Positions 13,329 to 15,754 of a stretch of DNA of 15,754 nt are shown one piece after another. The DNA lies in the NCBI GenBank assembly GCA_002404465.1, contig DHJT01000032.1, forward strand, positions 203-15,956, read 5' to 3'. The stretch is from Sutterella sp. UBA4713. GTDB taxonomy: Bacteria; Pseudomonadota; Gammaproteobacteria; Burkholderiales; Burkholderiaceae_F. Each line of letters starts with the position of its first letter. Position 1 is the first letter of the stretch. The notes beneath the pieces are model-generated. The model was not told where the DNA came from, did no database searches, and saw only the letters and a program-made list of their open reading frames with translations. The translations under genes and the position numbers were made by a program.

Positions 13329-15536
13329 CTACCAAACGTAGCGGAAACCGACATTCCAGCGCCATTTCTCTTTGACGTCTCCGCCGTTTTGACGCTCAAA
13401 GTCCACATACGTATAGGCGTTATCGGCAAACTTGTAGTTCGCACCGATGCCCATCTCGTAGTACGTTCCGCCGATGTCGTCCCTAACGGTCGAACGAACG
13501 GAAGAATCGTTTACAAGACTTGCCGTAAATTCCGACTCGCCCTTAAAGTCGTGCAGAACCGAGGCACGAGCGTAAACAACACCCTTGTTTTCGTTAAAGT
13601 GCAAACCGGTGCGAACACCTAAGCGTCCGATGAAAGCCTTAGTGTCTTTCTGGGAAATCGCAACGCCGTTACTTGTCGTAAAGTCATCGCCCTTAACAAC
13701 ACCGTAAGTGATTTCTGCTTGCGGTTCAACAAAAGCCGCGTTCGCAAAGGGCACGTACCAACCGAATTCGGCACTCGCGCTATAGGCGTTATTCTTCGCG
13801 GTTCCGCTCATCGAACCTAAATCAAAGTCACTCTTTAAACGACCGTACTTGGCAATCACATCGACAAAGGCGCCGTTCTCATGAAGCCAGGAGCCGTAGG
13901 CAGCAAGCCCGAAAGCCTTGTTGTCGGAACTGCCGTTTGTGTAATCGGACGAGCCGTCCGTGTATGTAAAGGCTCCGCCTGTCTTCCAACCGTAACCGAC
14001 ATCAATGTCTGACCCGACCTGAACGGACGTGCTCTTACTTGTAACGTTCTGACGACCGTATTCCTGTTCGGATCCGTAAAGGCGTACCCAGGAGCCGATG
14101 CCTTCGGGACTTGTGCGCAACTCGCCCATACGCTTTGTCAAATCGTTCATGTCATGACGCCAGGCCATTGTGGCCATAGCCGTAACAGTATTGAGGGCGG
14201 AAAGCTTTGTGTTCTCGCTCTGAGTCACTGTACTGACCTTGTCCCCCGTGACATCTGCCGTGATTGCGCCGTTCACGGCACCTTCTGCAATCTCAATCTT
14301 CTTGTTGATTGACGAACTACCGTTGCCGGTTACGGCGCTCTTAGCAGAATCAACGGCTGCCTCGGCATCAGTAATATCGTCAGCATTGATACCTTTCAAA
14401 GCCACATTAAGGTTAGGAGTAGCTCCTTCTTCCAGCTGGGCAACTTCGAGTTTGCCTGTGGCAAGAGTCTTTCCGTCTTCCGTTTTTGCAACCACATTAA
14501 GCGTTCCGCCATCACCCGCGAGTTTATCGACAGTGACTTCCGTTTCCGGATTCTGAATATTGATAACACCGTTGTTGAGCGTGAGAGCATTCACGAAGCT
14601 GCTCCCGGTCACAGTCCAAGACGCACGTTCAGATATGCCGAGGACAAAACCCGAGGTATTCTGCCCGACCTGAAAATTTGGCTGATCATTCGGAATGGGA
14701 ACTAGGCCGGTTGCATCATCAGTAACATAGGAACGGCCAATCCAATAAGAATCTTTATCGGATAGATTAATCTTCACAGTCGAATCGACAGGAGTTCCTG
14801 ATGTCTTTGCATCAAAATTGAAATCCACATTCCCCGTCAATTGAACAGTCTTACTCTTAGAGTCATTGATTTGAACAACCGCTTTCCCTCGAGAAAGAAT
14901 CACGTCTTCCGCATCAATTTTGATGTTGCCGTTGATATAAACCTCGCCCCATGACATTGCCGCGATACCGATTGCTTGAGCAGAAGTAATCCCTTCGTCC
15001 CCGAGCTTTTTTTCGGCTTTCACAGAAAGCGCCGTGTTTTTCGAATTAATCACCAACATGGAGGCACGGTCATCCTCTTTGTTTATATTTCTATTGGCAG
15101 TGGCAACGTAAATGCCGATGGCCATTCCATTAGTTGCCTTATAAGAACTCGGTCCGGCATCAACAATCAAAGATCGTCCGTTAATAGTCATATGACTACC
15201 CTTTTGCTTCTTCCAGACTGTATAACGCCTGACGTTGATAGCAGCAGGTTCTGCCTTTTCTCCATGAAAATTTATAACGAACGCAGAATTTTCATTTCCG
15301 ACAATTACATCTTTTCCCTGAATGCTTCTGGCATAGCGATAAGTTCCTGATACATTTGTATTATTTGCTATGTAGTCGCTTGCCGCACTCACAGTACTTG
15401 CTGCGGTCAAGGAAGAAATAACGACTGCAATCATCGACAAAGTACGTCCCTTTTTTTCTGTACAAAGCGAAAAATCACTTCTGACAGAAACCCTTTCCTG
15501 CGCCTTGCAAGGCACCCCTTGAAACGTCTTATTCAT
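13329..15536 (-). CDS. Type Va autotransporter with extended signal peptide
   Basis: The 735-residue protein is secreted by the Sec route and inserts its C-terminal beta-barrel in the outer membrane. A long, charged N-terminal region (1-33, MNKTFQGVPCKAQ...) resembles a degenerate extended signal peptide region; a hydrophobic core (34-48) and a cleavage site after VSA (residue 51) follow. The passenger (about 53-430) is rich in Ser, Thr, Asn and Gly with repeating beta-strand patterns, consistent with a beta-helix, and shows no catalytic motif I recognise. A helical linker (about 430-475) leads to the barrel, which starts near GSWVRLYGSEQEYG (481-494) and ends in the aromatic-terminated NVGFRYVW. 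The ATG at 15536 has GAGAG eight bases upstream. The role (adhesion, aggregation or other) is unknown. Confidence 0.9.
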   Translation of the reverse strand: MNKTFQGVPCKAQERVSVRSDFSLCTEKKGRTLSMIAVVISSLTAASTVSAASDYIANNTNVSGTYRYARSIQGKDVIVGNENSAFVINFHGEKAEPAAINVRRYTVWKKQKGSHMTINGRSLIVDAGPSSYKATNGMAIGIYVATANRNINKEDDRASMLVINSKNTALSVKAEKKLGDEGITSAQAIGIAAMSWGEVYINGNIKIDAEDVILSRGKAVVQINDSKSKTVQLTGNVDFNFDAKTSGTPVDSTVKINLSDKDSYWIGRSYVTDDATGLVPIPNDQPNFQVGQNTSGFVLGISERASWTVTGSSFVNALTLNNGVINIQNPETEVTVDKLAGDGGTLNVVAKTEDGKTLATGKLEVAQLEEGATPNLNVALKGINADDITDAEAAVDSAKSAVTGNGSSSINKKIEIAEGAVNGAITADVTGDKVSTVTQSENTKLSALNTVTAMATMAWRHDMNDLTKRMGELRTSPEGIGSWVRLYGSEQEYGRQNVTSKSTSVQVGSDIDVGYGWKTGGAFTYTDGSSDYTNGSSDNKAFGLAAYGSWLHENGAFVDVIAKYGRLKSDFDLGSMSGTAKNNAYSASAEFGWYVPFANAAFVEPQAEITYGVVKGDDFTTSNGVAISQKDTKAFIGRLGVRTGLHFNENKGVVYARASVLHDFKGESEFTASLVNDSSVRSTVRDDIGGTYYEMGIGANYKFADNAYTYVDFERQNGGDVKEKWRWNVGFRYVW
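15511..15529 (-). repeat. Direct repeat copy 1, inside the autotransporter start region
   Basis: On the minus strand AGACGTTTCAAGGGGTGCC covers codons 3-9 of the autotransporter gene (encoding K/R-T-F-Q-G-V). It matches the copy at 15626-15644 at 17 of 19 positions, including a perfect 13-base block. Confidence 0.7.
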
Positions 15537-15625
15537 TGAGCAACTCTCTTGTAAGCAGTCCTCTTTTTATGAGGGACCAATTGTTTGAATCTCTTTCTCG
15601 AACCTTCCGTCATTCAATGCAAAAT

Positions 15626-15644
15626 GACACGCCTTGAAACGTCT
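15626..15644 (-). repeat. Direct repeat copy 2, upstream of the autotransporter
   Basis: AGACGTTTCAAGGCGTGTC on the minus strand lies exactly 115 bases upstream of the copy inside the gene. In the equivalent frame it would read ETFQGVSFCIE and then a stop, without an ATG. It looks like a leftover of an N-terminal coding segment or a shared regulatory sequence. Confidence 0.65.
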
Positions 15645-15754
15645 CGGCCAGACAGCCCTCTTAAACGGGGCTAAATGACCCATTTTCAGGACGGCTCTCG
15701 AAAGATCTCTGCGATTCTCTCTCCAGGCGGGGGGGCACATTTCACTGACTGAGT

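Noticed and set aside
15655..15673. AGCCC-N9-GGGCT inverted repeat upstream of the autotransporter
   Set aside because: Five-base arms without a T-tract on either side; such repeats are expected by chance.
1..15754. Search for CRISPR arrays, tRNA or rRNA genes, insertion sequences, phage genes and toxin-antitoxin pairs
   Set aside because: No regularly spaced repeats, clover-leaf sequences, transposase motifs or phage proteins were seen on either strand.

Overview
The window looks like chromosomal core sequence from a Gram-negative betaproteobacterium, most likely of the family Sutterellaceae (Sutterella/Parasutterella-type gut commensals). The reasons are the fba, purE, sua5 and purC neighbourhood typical of Burkholderiales, a single LolC/E-type permease next to lolD, dense genes with short overlaps, moderate GC, and a large type Va autotransporter with a long N-terminal extension. 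The taxonomic placement is inference from gene content; no rRNA or other marker is present.

Layout from left to right. Positions 1-370 hold the 5' part of purC on the minus strand, running off the window. A DASS-family anion transporter (minus) follows, with a clear terminator. A 427-base divergent intergenic region precedes fba (class II aldolase, plus), which ends in a strong intrinsic terminator. That terminator lies directly against the start codon of dgkA. Then come purE, sua5 and murI, all on the plus strand with short overlaps. murI converges with and overlaps a YbgC-like thioesterase (minus). The ribosomal protein pair rpmB-rpmG (minus) has a good sigma70 promoter, a leader hairpin and a terminator.

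From 7559 to 13135 there is one long plus-strand run: a standalone HAD-type phosphatase, ispH, an O6-alkylguanine-DNA methyltransferase homologue, a ybaK-type tRNA deacylase, lolC/E, lolD and a TatD-family nuclease. Spacing is from 8-base overlaps to 42 bases, so it is probably one or two transcripts. A minus-strand autotransporter with its own terminator and a repeat-bearing upstream region fills the right end.

Most genes are housekeeping: purine synthesis (purC, purE), glycolysis/gluconeogenesis (fba), envelope building (dgkA, murI, ispH for isoprenoids, lolC/D for lipoprotein export), and translation (sua5 for t6A, rpmB, rpmG, ybaK). No phage, insertion sequence, CRISPR array, tRNA or rRNA was found, and I see no clearly new multi-gene system. 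The points most worth a second look are local: the terminator abutting dgkA, the rpmB leader, the apparent rearrangement of the fba-pur-sua5 cluster, the uncharacterised HAD protein, the odd C-terminus of the methyltransferase, and the duplicated start-region sequence upstream of the autotransporter.
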